Shown one piece after another: positions 26,061 to 34,485 of a stretch of DNA of 64,000 nt. Below the pieces are notes generated by a model that was given only the letters and a program-made list of their open reading frames with translations, did no database searches and was not told the DNA's origin. The stretch comes from an uncultured Dorea sp. GTDB taxonomy: Bacteria; Bacillota; Clostridia; Lachnospirales; Lachnospiraceae. Location: NCBI GenBank assembly GCA_910586965.1, contig CAJUMF010000012.1, forward strand, positions 35,169 to 99,168, given 5' to 3'. Position 1 is the first letter of the stretch; each line of letters opens with the position of its first letter. A program made the translations under genes and the position numbers.

Positions 26061-27047
26061 TCAATCCTTTCCTGCTCTCTCTGAGAAAATATTTTCATAA
26101 TCCTGGGCAATAAACTCCTGTTCCAGTGAAATGTCTGCAAAATCCCTTATGGCCTGTTCATTGACATCTGTGGAAAAATCTATTTTCCCAAAAGCTCCTG
26201 CCAGAATATCTGCATCCAGTGATTTGCCTGTTGCAGCATTGATCTCCTCATTAACGACAGACGAAGCTTCCTCCGTATTTTGTACCATATAATCTGTCGC
26301 TTTTATGTGCTCTTCTAAAAATACATCTACAATATCCGGATGATCTTTTAAGAATTCTTCCCGCACAACTACGACCGCTACAGGATAGTCCCCGTTTTTA
26401 TATACCTCGTCATAATCCAGCACAATCTCAGCTCCATTGCGCTCCAATGTCGTACCCCAGGGTTCCGGAACCAGTGCTGCATCGATATTCCCCTGATCCA
26501 TCATATTCATCACATCCGCATTTTCCACAGCAGTCACATCCACATCTCCCCCCTTATCCACAGGGGCGAGCTGATTTTCTTTGAGCAGATTCAAAAGGCA
26601 TAAATGCTGTGTATTTCCAATCTGAGGAATTGCGACTGTTTTCCCGGACAGATCCGTCACATTGCTAATATCTGAGCCTGACGCTTTCACAAGGACAGCT
26701 CCTGCTTTCGACGCCCCGGACAAAATCGTAATATCTCCTTTTGACCTTACATTGGCAGTGATTGCCGGAACCGGTCCGATATATCCGATATCAATGTCTC
26801 CCGAAAAAAGAGCCTCTACTTCCGCCGGACCGGCATTAAATGCTGTCCAGCTTAATTCTGTACCGTCGGGCAGCGCCTCTTCCAGAGAGCCGGTCGCTTT
26901 CATATATAATGCCTGCGCATGGGTGACATTATTAAAGTAGCCGACATTCAGTTCGCTGCCATCCTCTTTCCCACTGCACCCTGCCAGACATAATACAGAA
27001 GCCAAAAGCATAGCTGCTGCAGTACCTTGTACAAGCCGTAATCTCAT
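26061..27047 (-). CDS. ABC transporter substrate-binding lipoprotein, sulfonate/taurine-type
   Basis: A 328-residue lipoprotein with a signal peptide ending in a lipobox (LASVLCLAGC, Cys near 24) and a type II periplasmic-binding fold of the SsuA/TauA/NMT1 group (DIGYIGPVPAITANVRSKG; VAIPQIGNTQHLCLLNLLK; ALVPEPWGTTLE). The start at 27047 follows GGGAGGAAAG; the frame is open to 27104 but the signal peptide fits only the shorter form. It lies 16 bases after the sulfotransferase gene in the same run as CysD and CysNC. The true ligand could be sulfate, thiosulfate or an organosulfonate. Confidence 0.88.
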   Translation of the reverse strand: MRLRLVQGTAAAMLLASVLCLAGCSGKEDGSELNVGYFNNVTHAQALYMKATGSLEEALPDGTELSWTAFNAGPAEVEALFSGDIDIGYIGPVPAITANVRSKGDITILSGASKAGAVLVKASGSDISNVTDLSGKTVAIPQIGNTQHLCLLNLLKENQLAPVDKGGDVDVTAVENADVMNMMDQGNIDAALVPEPWGTTLERNGAEIVLDYDEVYKNGDYPVAVVVVREEFLKDHPDIVDVFLEEHIKATDYMVQNTEEASSVVNEEINAATGKSLDADILAGAFGKIDFSTDVNEQAIRDFADISLEQEFIAQDYENIFSERAGKD

Positions 27048-27063
27048 ATCAAACTTTCCTCCC

Positions 27064-28212
27064 TTAATTTGCCATCTTAAGCTTTTTCGATACAATATGA
27101 ACAATTGTCCGGAGTGGATGTCTCAATTTGCTTTTCAAATTATCAATTTCCTTCCACAGTACCGCATTCTCCTTCTCCATCTTTCTGAGAAGTCTCACAT
27201 TGTTCTCGACTGTAAAACGGATAATATCATCTAATAAATACGGATTATCTTTCTTCCACTTACAAATACCACTAAAATCCATATCAAACAAATCTGTGTC
27301 TTTTTCATTCATATATTTTTCTGCAATTTTCCGATTACCTTGACGATATGTTTCCATAAATGCCTCCGCCTCCTGAGACGAAAACATATTACTTTTATAT
27401 TCTGAACCAAAAACAATGTTAATGTCAAGCAAATTCTTCCTCAAAAGATTATATTCACTGTCTGTAATATCCGGCAAAGAATTTATGATCCGCTTAATCT
27501 CACATGTATTTCCCGACATGCTCACATTAACACTTTGTTTGGTGATGACATATTCGTCTGTCAGTTTAAGCCCGATCAATTCCAAAAAATCCGCCTGTAT
27601 CATGCCATTCGGAAAATAATTTCTGTCAAAACGCCGTGCGATTACATTTTCTCTGCCAAAAAATGAAGAAAGCTTTTCCAATTCAGCATAATAATCAAGC
27701 TGAGCTATTTCCATAATATCCTCGGCATATTCCTCCCACGGCAGTATTACTTTTGATCTATTATTCCCGCTCCCCTTCACACGCTGTCTCCAGAGGGAGT
27801 CTATAAACAAATCCTGCCTTCTTAAATATACAATAATTTTAACAGTAAACTTATGCTGAACACTGTAATCTTTTAACTCCGGCCATATCGATCTTCTGTT
27901 TTCACAACTGGCTCCCCAAATACCTTCGTCGGAAAGAATCACATTATCATATGTCTCAAAACATTTCCGTATGATGTCCATCCCTTCCAAAAAACGTTGC
28001 CTTTCTTCCTCAACCTGCCGCACTCCATCTTTTGTAATAGGCCTTTGAAGGAACAACCCATTCCGCCGTTTTCCAAATCCCGGATAAGAGTAGGGAAATT
28101 CCGGATAAAAATATCCCTGTCTATTCAATAGCTCCTGATTCAATGTACATAATTCCTGAATCGCACAAGTCCCTGTCTTTGGTGTCCCTATGTGTAAATA
28201 TAATGTTTTCAT
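27064..28212 (-). CDS. PAPS-dependent sulfotransferase-like protein
   Basis: A 382-residue protein without a signal peptide. The 5'-phosphosulfate loop reads LHIGTPKTGTCAIQ (near 5-18), the PKxGT motif of PAPS sulfotransferases. A 3'-phosphate-binding motif with Arg and Ser eight residues apart is seen in YLRRQDLFIDSLW. The rest is helical and ends in a basic tail after a coiled-coil stretch (VRLLRKMEKENAVLWKEIDNLKSKL). ATG 28212 lies 2 bases after the CysNC stop, so the two are coupled. The cofactor supply is encoded directly upstream. The acceptor, possibly a glycan, lipid or small alcohol, is unknown. Confidence 0.75.
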   Translation of the reverse strand: MKTLYLHIGTPKTGTCAIQELCTLNQELLNRQGYFYPEFPYSYPGFGKRRNGLFLQRPITKDGVRQVEEERQRFLEGMDIIRKCFETYDNVILSDEGIWGASCENRRSIWPELKDYSVQHKFTVKIIVYLRRQDLFIDSLWRQRVKGSGNNRSKVILPWEEYAEDIMEIAQLDYYAELEKLSSFFGRENVIARRFDRNYFPNGMIQADFLELIGLKLTDEYVITKQSVNVSMSGNTCEIKRIINSLPDITDSEYNLLRKNLLDINIVFGSEYKSNMFSSQEAEAFMETYRQGNRKIAEKYMNEKDTDLFDMDFSGICKWKKDNPYLLDDIIRFTVENNVRLLRKMEKENAVLWKEIDNLKSKLRHPLRTIVHIVSKKLKMAN

Positions 28213-28214
28213 CA

Positions 28215-30053
28215 CTATTCCCCATATTTAATCTTACTTTCCAGTTTTTCCAGAATGATGTCCACACACTCCTCCACACCATTCTGACTTGTATCAATAC
28301 ATACCATCGGATGCTCAGGCGGCTCATAGGGGCTGGTAATCCCCGTAAAATCAGCAATCTTTCCTTCTCTGGCAGCTTTGTAAAGCCCCTTTACATCCCT
28401 GCGCTCACACTCTGAAAGCGGCGTATCCACATATACTTCCAAAAAGCTGTCCCCGATAATCTCCCGGGCATTCCTTCGATCCTGACGGTACGGGGAGATA
28501 AAAGACGTGATGACAATCAGGCCTGCATCATTCATCAGCTTGGAGACTTCTGCAATCCTTCGTATATTTTCCATACGGTCCTGCTGCCCAAAACCAAGAT
28601 TACTGTTAAGTCCCATCCGCACGTTGTCCCCATCCAAAAGCATCGTGTGTTTTCCCATAGCAAACAATCTTTTTTCAAGCGCATTTGCAACCGTTGATTT
28701 ACCCGAACCAGACAGCCCCGTCATCCAGACCGTCACTGCTTTCTGCCCCAGTCTGGCCTGTCTCAAATTCCTTGTAATATCCATCTCATTCCATGTAAGA
28801 TTATTTTCTTCTGCAATGTTCTGTACAACCACCCCACATGCGGCAGTTGCATTCGTGAGACGGTCAATCAAGATTAGAGAACCATGGGCAGGGTGGCTGT
28901 AAAACTGGCCGAACACAATTTTACTGCCCGTAGAAATCTCGCAGAAGGCAATCTCATTTTTCAGCACATGGTCTGTCTCAATCCTGTTCCCAGAATTAAT
29001 ATCTGTTTTATATCGAATACTGAGGACAGTTGCCGGAACCTGTTGCGTTCCCAATTTCAAAAAGAAATTCATGCCTGCCGTCAGCCCGCTGTCATCCATC
29101 CACAATATAGATGCCGTAAACCTGGAACCAACCGTCAGATTACAGTCCTTTGTGATGACACATCCTCTGGATATATCAATTTCTGATTCCAACTGAACAG
29201 TGACAGCCTGTCCTCTGACACATGAAGACGCTTGTCTGTCGCCCTGCAGTATCGCTTTGACATTCGCATGTTCCCTGCTGGGAAGGACCGTAATACAATC
29301 CCCGACAGCCAGTTCCCCAGAGGCGACCTGACCCTGGAATCCCCGAAATTCCCGGTTCGGACGGCACACACGCTGAACCGACATGGAAAACCCGGTGTTT
29401 TCATCCTCCCCGGAAACATCAACATTTTCTAAATACTGTAAAAGAGACGGACCTGTATACCAATCCATCCGATCCGATCTTGACGTAATATTATCTCCTT
29501 CCGTCGCTGATACGGGAATTACTTTAATCGTCTTATAGTCAAACTCTGACATTAATAGTTTGATATCCTTTTTTATCTTCTGGTAACGAGCCTGGTCATA
29601 CCCTGCCAGATCCATCTTATTCACAGCAAACACAAAATGCCGGATCCCCACCAATACACAAATCCTGACATGGCGCTTTGTCTGAAGAAGAACCCCTTGG
29701 CTGGCATCGATCAATATTACGCTAAGCGAAGCAAATGAAGCTCCAACTGCCATATTCCTTGTATATTCTTCATGACCAGGAGTATCCGCCACGATAAAAC
29801 TCCTGTTAGCAGTCGTAAAATAACGGTACGCTACATCAATCGTAATTCCCTGCTCCCGCTCTGCCATCAATCCGTCTAAAAGCAACGAGTAATCAATCTT
29901 CCCGTCATTGGAACCCACTTTGGATTCTAACTCAAGCGCTTTTTTCTGGTCTGTGAAAAGTAATTTTGCATCATAAAGCATATGTCCGATAAGTGTAGAT
30001 TTCCCATCATCCACACTCCCGCAGGTTATAAACTTAAGTAAATCATTTTTCAT
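28215..30053 (-). CDS. cysNC: Bifunctional sulfate adenylyltransferase subunit 1 / adenylylsulfate kinase
   Basis: A 612-residue fusion. The N-terminal GTPase half (CysN) has GSVDDGKST, DTPGHEEYTRN and NKMD, and assists CysD in forming APS from ATP and sulfate. The C-terminal APS kinase half (CysC) has GLSGSGKST, LDGDNVR, FISPYRQDRR and KGLYKAAREG, all intact, and makes PAPS. The start at 30053 is chosen because GTPase homology begins there and GAGGG precedes it, one base after the cysD stop. The fusion equals NodQ of rhizobia, where the product is used for sulfation rather than reduction. Confidence 0.95.
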   Translation of the reverse strand: MKNDLLKFITCGSVDDGKSTLIGHMLYDAKLLFTDQKKALELESKVGSNDGKIDYSLLLDGLMAEREQGITIDVAYRYFTTANRSFIVADTPGHEEYTRNMAVGASFASLSVILIDASQGVLLQTKRHVRICVLVGIRHFVFAVNKMDLAGYDQARYQKIKKDIKLLMSEFDYKTIKVIPVSATEGDNITSRSDRMDWYTGPSLLQYLENVDVSGEDENTGFSMSVQRVCRPNREFRGFQGQVASGELAVGDCITVLPSREHANVKAILQGDRQASSCVRGQAVTVQLESEIDISRGCVITKDCNLTVGSRFTASILWMDDSGLTAGMNFFLKLGTQQVPATVLSIRYKTDINSGNRIETDHVLKNEIAFCEISTGSKIVFGQFYSHPAHGSLILIDRLTNATAACGVVVQNIAEENNLTWNEMDITRNLRQARLGQKAVTVWMTGLSGSGKSTVANALEKRLFAMGKHTMLLDGDNVRMGLNSNLGFGQQDRMENIRRIAEVSKLMNDAGLIVITSFISPYRQDRRNAREIIGDSFLEVYVDTPLSECERRDVKGLYKAAREGKIADFTGITSPYEPPEHPMVCIDTSQNGVEECVDIILEKLESKIKYGE

Positions 30054-30054
30054 A

Positions 30055-30948
30055 TTAAAAATATCCCTCGCGCTTTCTTTTTTCCATACTCGCAGAGCCA
30101 CTGTCCGAATCTATAATACGGCTTGTTCTCTCTGATTCTACAGCAGCAAGTGTCTCATCAATAATCTCATCCAAAGTAGTAGCTGTAGACTCAACGCCCC
30201 CTGTCAGAGGGTAACACCCCAAAGTCCGAAACCGCACCATCTTTGTCTCAACCTTTTCACCCGGCAAAATCTTCATCCTGTCATCATCTACCATGATGAT
30301 ATTGCCATCACGCTGTACCACAGGACGCGGCTTTGCAAAATATAAAGGTACGATCGGTATATTTTCTTTCCTGATATATTGCCATATATCTGCCTCGGTC
30401 CAGTTAGACAGCGGAAAGATGCGTATGCTCTCCCCCTGGTTGATCCTTGTATTAAAGAGATTCCACATCTCGGGCCGCTGATTTTTGGGATCCCATGCAT
30501 GTTCCCGGTTCCGGAAAGAAAAGATCCGCTCTTTGGCACGGGACTTTTCCTCATCCCGTCTTCCGCCTCCAAATGCAGCCGTAAAACCGTACTTATTTAA
30601 AGCGTCCTTAAGAGCCTGCGTCTTCATAATGTCCGTATATGCAGAACCATGTTCAAAGGGATTGATTCCCCGCTTCACGCCGTCTTCATTAATATATTCC
30701 AGCATCTCTATCTGCAGTTCTTTGGCCCTCTTGTCACGGAATTCAATCATCTCGTGAAACTTCCATGTAGTGTTGATATGCAAAAATGGAAAAGGAGGTT
30801 TTTCCGGATAAAAGGCTTTTAACGCCAAGTGAAGCATAACAGAAGAATCTTTGCCTATCGAGTACAGCATGACCGGCTTTTCGCACTCCGCCGTCACCTC
30901 CCGTATGATATAGATTGCCTCAGATTCCAGTTCTTTCAGATGATCCAT
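30055..30948 (-). CDS. cysD: Sulfate adenylyltransferase subunit 2
   Basis: A 297-residue PP-loop enzyme with the signature LYSIGKDSSVML (near 24-35) and the family blocks FPFLHINTTWKFHEMIEFRD, FGGGRRDEEKSRAKERIFSFR and EADIWQYIRKENI. It adenylates sulfate to APS together with CysNC. AGGAG precedes the ATG. It is the first gene of a run that continues through dtd. No cysH, cysIJ or aprAB gene is adjacent. Confidence 0.96.
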   Translation of the reverse strand: MDHLKELESEAIYIIREVTAECEKPVMLYSIGKDSSVMLHLALKAFYPEKPPFPFLHINTTWKFHEMIEFRDKRAKELQIEMLEYINEDGVKRGINPFEHGSAYTDIMKTQALKDALNKYGFTAAFGGGRRDEEKSRAKERIFSFRNREHAWDPKNQRPEMWNLFNTRINQGESIRIFPLSNWTEADIWQYIRKENIPIVPLYFAKPRPVVQRDGNIIMVDDDRMKILPGEKVETKMVRFRTLGCYPLTGGVESTATTLDEIIDETLAAVESERTSRIIDSDSGSASMEKRKREGYF

Positions 30949-31017
30949 AGCTTACTCCTACTCTCAAAAACTTGTAATACTTTACAGTGTTTTACAAAAT
31001 ATCACACAAAAATTAGA

Positions 31018-31046
31018 ATAATATTAAAAAATATAAAATTTGTAAA
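31018..31046 (-). promoter_or_regulatory. Promoter of the cysD run
   Basis: On the minus strand TTTACA (31041-31046) and TATTAT (31018-31023) at 17-base spacing in an AT-rich gap, 70 bases upstream of cysD. Confidence 0.55.
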
Positions 31047-31052
31047 TTTATG

Positions 31053-31982
31053 TCAATTAATCCTTTTGCCCGCGCGCCGCCTGTCCGGAAGCTGCGCCAG
31101 TATGATTGCCGCAAACATCAAAATGCAGCCTGCCGCCTCCCTCTCGGAAAGACTCTGACCAAGTATGAGCCAGCCCGCCAGCACCGAAAAGCAGGACTCC
31201 AGGCTCAAAATCAGCGATGCGATGGCAGGGTTCACATCTTTTTGCCCTACAATCTGCAGCGTATAAGCAACACCGCTTGAGAGAATGCCTGCATAGAGAA
31301 TCGGCCCCCAGCTCTTCACAACCGCTCCAAACTCCGGAGTTTCCAGCACAAACATGGGAACAAGCGACAATACGCCGCACACAAAAAACTGGATGCATGA
31401 CATCTTCACACCGTCAGCCTTAGGCGAAAAATAATCAATGACCAGGATGTGCATGGTAAATACAAGCGCACATAAAAAAACCAGTATATCACCTTTCCCG
31501 ATGGTCAGTTTCTCCGTGATGCATAAAAGATACAGGCCAATCAATGACAGCGCAACCGCAACCCACACTTTACCGCCAATCTTCTTATGTAAAAAGATTC
31601 CGCATACCGGCACGATAACAATATAACATGCTGTGATAAATCCTGCCTTCCCCACCGTCGTATATTGAAGGCCCACCTGCTGAAGGCTCCCCGCCACAAA
31701 AAGCACCGTTCCGCAGCAGATACCTCCCAGGAGCAAATCCCTCTTTTCTCCCGGAGCAGATCCCTGCGCGTCTTTTCCTTCCGGGGATTCCTTCTTTGCA
31801 CCTTTTCCGTTCAGCCTGTCCAAAAGCCAGATACACGGGAGAAGAGCGAAAGCCCCCACAAAATTCCGCACCCCGTTAAATGTAAACGGCCCCAGGTAAT
31901 CCATCCCCACGCTCTGGGCCACAAAAGCTGTCCCCCATATAAAGGCCGCCAGCATAAGCATCATCGCATTCTTTAGTCTCAT
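31053..31982 (-). CDS. EamA/DMT family transporter
   Basis: A 309-residue membrane protein with ten predicted hydrophobic segments in two EamA repeats (first near 5-140, second near 155-300; the end of the first has LQYTTVGKAGFITACYIVIVP, of the second PAIASLILSLESCFSVLAGWL). Such proteins export small metabolites, often amino acids. A charged cytosolic loop lies near 60-80. GAGGTGATTAAAA precedes the ATG. It is transcribed away from the YwaF-like gene. Confidence 0.92.
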   Translation of the reverse strand: MRLKNAMMLMLAAFIWGTAFVAQSVGMDYLGPFTFNGVRNFVGAFALLPCIWLLDRLNGKGAKKESPEGKDAQGSAPGEKRDLLLGGICCGTVLFVAGSLQQVGLQYTTVGKAGFITACYIVIVPVCGIFLHKKIGGKVWVAVALSLIGLYLLCITEKLTIGKGDILVFLCALVFTMHILVIDYFSPKADGVKMSCIQFFVCGVLSLVPMFVLETPEFGAVVKSWGPILYAGILSSGVAYTLQIVGQKDVNPAIASLILSLESCFSVLAGWLILGQSLSEREAAGCILMFAAIILAQLPDRRRAGKRIN

Positions 31983-32098
31983 TTTTAATCACCTCATTTG
32001 TTGATAACTGAAATAGTATATCATATTTTTCTCCTGCATGGTAAAATATTTGTGTATGGCTCCTGTTATTTTGCGTAATACTAAAGCAGAGGTTTTCT

Positions 32099-32740
32099 AT
32101 GAAAAAATATTTACGGTTTTTCTTTTTTTGCGGAGTACTCATGTTTCTCAGCGAAATCTGGAAACAGTACTGCATTACATTTATCATAAATGAACATAGC
32201 TATGACTGGTGGCATTTCCCTTTCCAGCTCTGCAGCATACCCATGTATGTCTGCCTTCTGCTGCCTTTCGTGCGTGAGAATGCCCGGGGGATGCTCTTGA
32301 CGTTCCTTAAGACTTTCGGGCTGATGGGCGGAATCTTCACCTTTTTTGACACAAGCGGCCTTTACTATCCCTATGCGCCCCTGACCGTCCACTCCTATCT
32401 GTGGCATGTGCTGCTCATCATCCTCGGCATTGCGGCAGGTCTCTGCCAGATAAAAAAAGAAAGTCCGAAAAAGAAAGACACCGCCCGGAAATTTTCCGGC
32501 AGCGCCTTTCTTTATCTTGCCTGCTGCGTATTCGCCACGATATTCAACATCATTTTTCACCCGTACGGCAATATCAACATGTTCTACATCAGCCCCTATT
32601 ACGCCATGGGGCAGAAAGTGTTCAAAAGCATCGCCGCGGCTACCGGGAACGGCGCCGGAATCTTTCTCTATATCGCCGCGAACCTGACGGGGGCTTATCT
32701 GATTTATTGTATTTGGGAGAGAATGCCGAAAAATAAATGA
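32099..32740 (+). CDS. YwaF-like (TMEM164-family) integral membrane protein
   Basis: A 213-residue protein with about six hydrophobic segments. The family pattern is seen in YDWWHFPFQLCSIPMYVCLLLPF, then LKTFGLMGGIFTFFDTSGL and later FHPYGNINMFYISP. The family is known from Bacillus YwaF; its biochemical role in bacteria is not established. AGAGG precedes the ATG. Single gene, divergent from the EamA gene. Confidence 0.8.
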   Translation: MKKYLRFFFFCGVLMFLSEIWKQYCITFIINEHSYDWWHFPFQLCSIPMYVCLLLPFVRENARGMLLTFLKTFGLMGGIFTFFDTSGLYYPYAPLTVHSYLWHVLLIILGIAAGLCQIKKESPKKKDTARKFSGSAFLYLACCVFATIFNIIFHPYGNINMFYISPYYAMGQKVFKSIAAATGNGAGIFLYIAANLTGAYLIYCIWERMPKNK

Positions 32741-32763
32741 TGATACTGTACACCATAGAAAAC

Positions 32764-33290
32764 TTACGCATTTTTGCAACCCTGCGGGAAGTGCCGAGCA
32801 TAATGCAATTAAGCAAGTGAATAAGGGCGGTTATGGATTTGGAGTTAAAGTTGGACAGGATATGGATTTTTAAATGGAATTATGAAAGCTGGCATGATAC
32901 AATGTAGCTGTTTGGCATTGCGGTAAAATGATATACATAGGCACGGATTTTCCGGACGAGTTTGCACATTCCAAAGACACAAAGGAACTGAGGGGCGCAA
33001 ATATGTACGCAAAGGCAAATTCCTCCAGCATTATCAAAGAAATGATTGAAATTGCCACAAATAAAACATTTGCGGAAAACTATGCACAGAAACATCACAC
33101 AGATGCAAAATTCGGCTGGTACAGGTATGACACACGTTTTGCAATCCCGATTTATGATGATGCGGGCGAACTGGTCAGATACAATGTCTTTAAGTCGAGG
33201 ATACTGGTACGTCATGCAAAAGACAGGAAATTGTATCTCTATGATATTCTGAGGACAAAAAAAGAAACGAGCAAGCCGCTTGAGCAATAG
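32764..33290 (+). pseudogene. Degraded mobile-element remnant with a toxin-nuclease-like C-terminal fragment
   Basis: One frame (32764-32871) reads through NPAGSAEHNAIKQVNKGG and stops. A second frame at 32928-33290 encodes 120 residues including FGWYRYDTRFAIPIYDDAG and LYLYDILRTKKETSKPL, a pattern I associate with the C-terminal nuclease-like domains of large phage or conjugative-element proteins. There is no ribosome site before 32928 and the pieces are out of frame with each other. The following stretch (33291-33447) holds no gene. I read it as the tail of a lost element, with low certainty about the family. Confidence 0.4.
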
Positions 33291-33447
33291 CTGTACGGTC
33301 GAAAAACTCATTTCTTTTTATAAGCCACATTTTAAGGGCGTAGGGCAGTTTTGTCAAGGATAAATTTTTTATATTGTAGCTTTTTTTCGTCTGATGCAAT
33401 CCAGAAACTGCCTCCTTTTAATGAAAAACTTCTCACAATCCGGTGAC

Positions 33448-34485
33448 TCATTGCCATGTTAATATATCCTTAATATATCCCGTAAGCTCCCCCGCCATCT
33501 CTTCCGCCTCCGATGCCCGGATATGCCCCGGCGTCTTCTGCCCGTTTTCCCGGAAGACAAAGTGCTTTACCCTCTCGCTAGCAAGCCTTTCACACACTTC
33601 CCCGATGGCAGTATCCCAGTTCCTGTGGTGTTCCATCACGGTAGTCATCAGAATGACCGCCGCCTCCGGGTATTTCCCGCAAAGCTTTTCCACAAATTCC
33701 CCGTACCGCCTTTTCCACAGCGCCGCCATCTCCCCACACGGCTCTTCCCCCATAAAATCCCGCGGGTAACTGTCATTCTGCCCCACTGCCACAATGACGA
33801 TATCCGACGTATATTTCTTAAAATCCCACGCTTTCACCGCACCGAATCCCGGGCGGTATCTAAGCTTATCCCAGATATCCTCCATCCCCGGATAATCCGG
33901 CTCCACATAACCGTTGCCGGACAGAAGGGGAATCCCGCCCTGGGAAATATTGTGGATTTTCGCGCCAAGTTTCCTCGCTGTTATCCACGCATATGAATAC
34001 CAGCTGTTGGAATATTCTCCCTGATGCTCCGGGTCGTGCTTTCCGGCATAGTCCTCCGCCTCCGACACCTCGCCCGCAGATACAGAATCCCCGTAGACCT
34101 CAATCCGCAGCTCCTGCCCTCCGGGAATCTCCGCCAGCCCGTCATCTTCCGAAAGCTCTAACCCACGCAATTTCATCTCATGACAGTCATCCTGCCTTTT
34201 AAAAAATAAAATCTCATGCTCCCGCTCCTGCCCCGGCGCATCGTCAACCAGGACAAGTTCCGTCACGCCCTCCGGCCTGAGGAGATATTTCTTCTGCACC
34301 CCGTCCACGATGGCTCCCGCATAGTTATCCCAGTAAAGCCGCCGGTTTTCCACAGAAAGGACTGCCCGCCTCCCGAAAAAGTGAAATTCCAGCAAGGTGG
34401 AAGGATAGATGAATACCGGAAGATTCCCCTCCCAGTCTATCCTCCCGCAGTATTCAAGCCTTCTGTCCTTCAGATCAACATACAT
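33448..34485 (-). CDS. SGNH/CE2-like carbohydrate acetylesterase
   Basis: A 345-residue two-domain protein: an N-terminal beta-sandwich (about 1-120) and an SGNH hydrolase domain with the nucleophile in VYGDSVSAGE, block III in VAVGQNDSYP and a C-terminal segment (GHIRASEAEEMAGEL) where DxxH is expected. The layout matches family CE2 acetylesterases, which remove acetyl groups from mannan oligosaccharides. There is no signal peptide, so it acts inside on imported oligosaccharides. The start at 34485 follows GAGGTG and overlaps the upstream gene by 11 bases. Last gene of the mannan operon. Confidence 0.82.
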   Translation of the reverse strand: MYVDLKDRRLEYCGRIDWEGNLPVFIYPSTLLEFHFFGRRAVLSVENRRLYWDNYAGAIVDGVQKKYLLRPEGVTELVLVDDAPGQEREHEILFFKRQDDCHEMKLRGLELSEDDGLAEIPGGQELRIEVYGDSVSAGEVSEAEDYAGKHDPEHQGEYSNSWYSYAWITARKLGAKIHNISQGGIPLLSGNGYVEPDYPGMEDIWDKLRYRPGFGAVKAWDFKKYTSDIVIVAVGQNDSYPRDFMGEEPCGEMAALWKRRYGEFVEKLCGKYPEAAVILMTTVMEHHRNWDTAIGEVCERLASERVKHFVFRENGQKTPGHIRASEAEEMAGELTGYIKDILTWQ

